Assembly (NCBI GenBank): GCA_018656855.1
Contig: JABHYP010000337.1
Coordinates: 1-6,719 of the forward strand
Length of the DNA stretch: 6,719 bases
Direction: 5' to 3'
Source of the DNA: Candidatus Latescibacterota bacterium
GTDB lineage: Bacteria; Latescibacterota; Latescibacteria; Latescibacterales; Latescibacteraceae
In this document: one piece after another, positions 5,709-6,719 of the stretch
How positions within the stretch are numbered: position 1 is the first letter of the stretch
Layout of the letters: every line of letters begins with the position of its first letter
Program-made: the position numbers and the translations under genes
The notes under the pieces: model-generated
What the model saw: only the letters and a program-made list of their open reading frames with translations
Databases searched by the model: none
Told to the model about the DNA's origin: nothing

Positions 5709-6719
5709 AAAACAAAAAAAAGTATAAGCCGCCGGAATTTTATGGGAAGCACTGCAGGACTCTTTACGATTGTTCCGAGCAGTGTTATGGCGAGAAACGC
5801 TCAAAGACCTCCCAGCGACAAACTTAATGTGGCCGCTATCGGCGCCGGTGGTATGGGATATTCCAATATCAAAAATATTGCGGGTGAAGAAATTGATCCC
5901 GGCAAAAGAGAGAATATTGTTGCCTTATGCGATGTTGACGATGTTCGGGCAGCAAAAACATACATGGATTTCCCAAAAGCCAAAACATTCCGTGATTTCC
6001 GTGTCATGCTGGAAAAGCAGAAGGACATTGATGCTGTAATCGTGGCGACTCCTGACCATACTCATACCGCTGCCGCAATGGCCGCAATGCAGCTCGGAAA
6101 GCATGTATATGTCCAGAAACCGCTGACACGTCTTGTCTCTGAGACCCGCCTTCTTACCGAAACGGCGCAAAAATACAGGGTGGCTACACAGATGGGCAAC
6201 CAGGGTCATTCCGGCGAGGGAATCCGTCAGGTATGTGAATGGATCTGGAGCGGAGCTATAGGTGATATTCACACTGTGCATGCATGGACAAACCGCCCTG
6301 TGTGGCCGCAGGGTATAGCGGAGCGCCCTGAAGAAAAACCACCTGTACCGGATACTCTGAGTTGGGACCTCTGGCTCGGACCGGCGCCGTACAGGGATTA
6401 TCATCCAAACTACTGTCCTTTCAAATGGCGCGGCTACTGGGATTTTGGCGCCGGAGCTTTGGGTGACATGGCCTGCCATATCATCGATCCTGTTTTCATG
6501 GCTCTCAAACTGCGATATCCGGTGAGCGTTGAGGCGAGTTGTTCTACTCTTTCAAACGTTGCAAATAATGAAACATTTCCCAGAGCATCTATCATTCATT
6601 ATAATTTCCCTGCCCGCATGGGAATGCCTCCTGTTGAATTGATATGGTATGACGGTGGTTTACAGCCTGTTCGACCTGAGGAACTGGCGCCGGACGAGAA
6701 AATGGGCCGCGGCGGATCC
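5683..6719 (+). CDS. Tat-exported Gfo/Idh/MocA-family oxidoreductase, with a -1 frameshift at the start, right end cut
   Basis: From ATG 5683 (GGGGGA upstream) the frame gives 14 codons and stops at TAA 5725-5727. Moving back one base within the A8 run at 5714-5721 joins it to a frame open to the window end. The joined protein starts MKSLNKSSEKQKKS and then ISRRNFMGSTAGLFTIV, a classic twin-arginine signal. The nucleotide-binding motif is VAAIGAGGMG (50-59), then VATPDHTHT. The catalytic EKP motif appears as QKP (Lys146), a variant I recall as frequent in exported members. WDLWLGPAPYRDYHP and a GDMACH helix with Asp262 and His266 follow. The family carries out NAD(P)-dependent redox at sugar or cyclitol hydroxyls. 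About 346 residues are visible; related proteins are usually about 430-460, so about 100 are missing. It is divergent from the exported enolase-like gene, suggesting a shared sugar pathway. A start at ATG 5742 would lack the twin arginines. Frameshift: sequencing error, mutation or slippage. Confidence 0.88.
5714..5721 (+). other. A8 slippery run at the frameshift
   Basis: Eight A follow CAA-type codons. In the starting frame the ribosome reads CAA AAA AAA GTA TAA, so the site contains A-AAA-AAA in the correct phase for a tandem -1 slip, with the zero-frame stop two codons on. An A9 transcript from polymerase slippage would have the same effect. Confidence 0.65.

Noticed and set aside
5429..5752. 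107-codon minus-strand open frame upstream of the oxidoreductase
   Set aside because: It covers the oxidoreductase promoter, ribosome-binding site and signal peptide antisense; the product is compositionally biased.
5925..6479. 184-codon minus-strand open frame
   Set aside because: Shadow of the oxidoreductase, whose sense frame carries clear family motifs.
6714..6719. GGATCC at the exact window end
   Set aside because: It is part of the continuing oxidoreductase frame (Gly-Ser); probably coincidence, though a cloning or fragment boundary cannot be ruled out.

Overview
The window looks like a chromosomal segment of a moderately AT-rich, probably strictly anaerobic bacterium. Hcp has the compact cysteine spacing of the strict-anaerobe class. 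Genes carry Shine-Dalgarno sites, and at least one promoter is a near-perfect sigma70 type (TTGACA-17-TATTAT), which argues against Bacteroidota-style promoters. Twin-arginine-exported enolase-superfamily and Gfo/Idh/MocA proteins, a formylglycine-generating-enzyme fragment and a possible DUF362 tail are a mix typical of Planctomycetota/Verrucomicrobiota/Lentisphaerota-like or candidate-phylum polysaccharide degraders. The phylum is inference; no marker gene is present.

Layout. Positions 1-93 hold the C-terminal end of a plus-strand protein, followed by a convergent remnant of a formylglycine-generating-enzyme-like (SUMF1) domain (134-346, minus). Next come an Rrf2-family Fe-S regulator (401-829, plus) with a clear promoter and an overlapping dyad operator, a 416-bp gap, and a complete hybrid cluster protein gene hcp (1246-2898, plus). 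A strong hairpin (2948-2976) follows hcp. A small 8-cysteine two-cluster ferredoxin resembling the Fe-S domain of ABCE1/RLI lies convergent to it (3273-3488, minus, TTG start). Rrf2, Hcp and ferredoxin together suggest a nitrosative-stress or NO/hydroxylamine redox module: Rrf2 as sensor, Hcp as reductase, ferredoxin as possible electron carrier. That functional link is inferred from proximity.

The right half carries two divergent genes: an exported, probably lipid-anchored enolase-superfamily (mandelate racemase-like) protein (minus, stop at 3661) and an exported Gfo/Idh/MocA oxidoreductase (plus, from 5683, running off the right edge). Both probably act on sugars or sugar acids in the cell envelope. 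The ~640 bp between them contains several inverted repeats, a possible mobile-element remnant and a candidate promoter.

The most interesting points are these. (1) The oxidoreductase start region is interrupted by an A8 run that is also a classic A-AAA-AAA slippery site in the correct phase; a -1 shift, or one added A, restores a textbook twin-arginine signal. (2) A 15-bp perfect direct repeat flanks that gene's ribosome-binding site and start codon. (3) The enolase-superfamily protein has Gln at the expected second metal-ligand position (QQP instead of EQP/EEP). (4) The Rrf2 gene has a dyad abutting its own -10 box.
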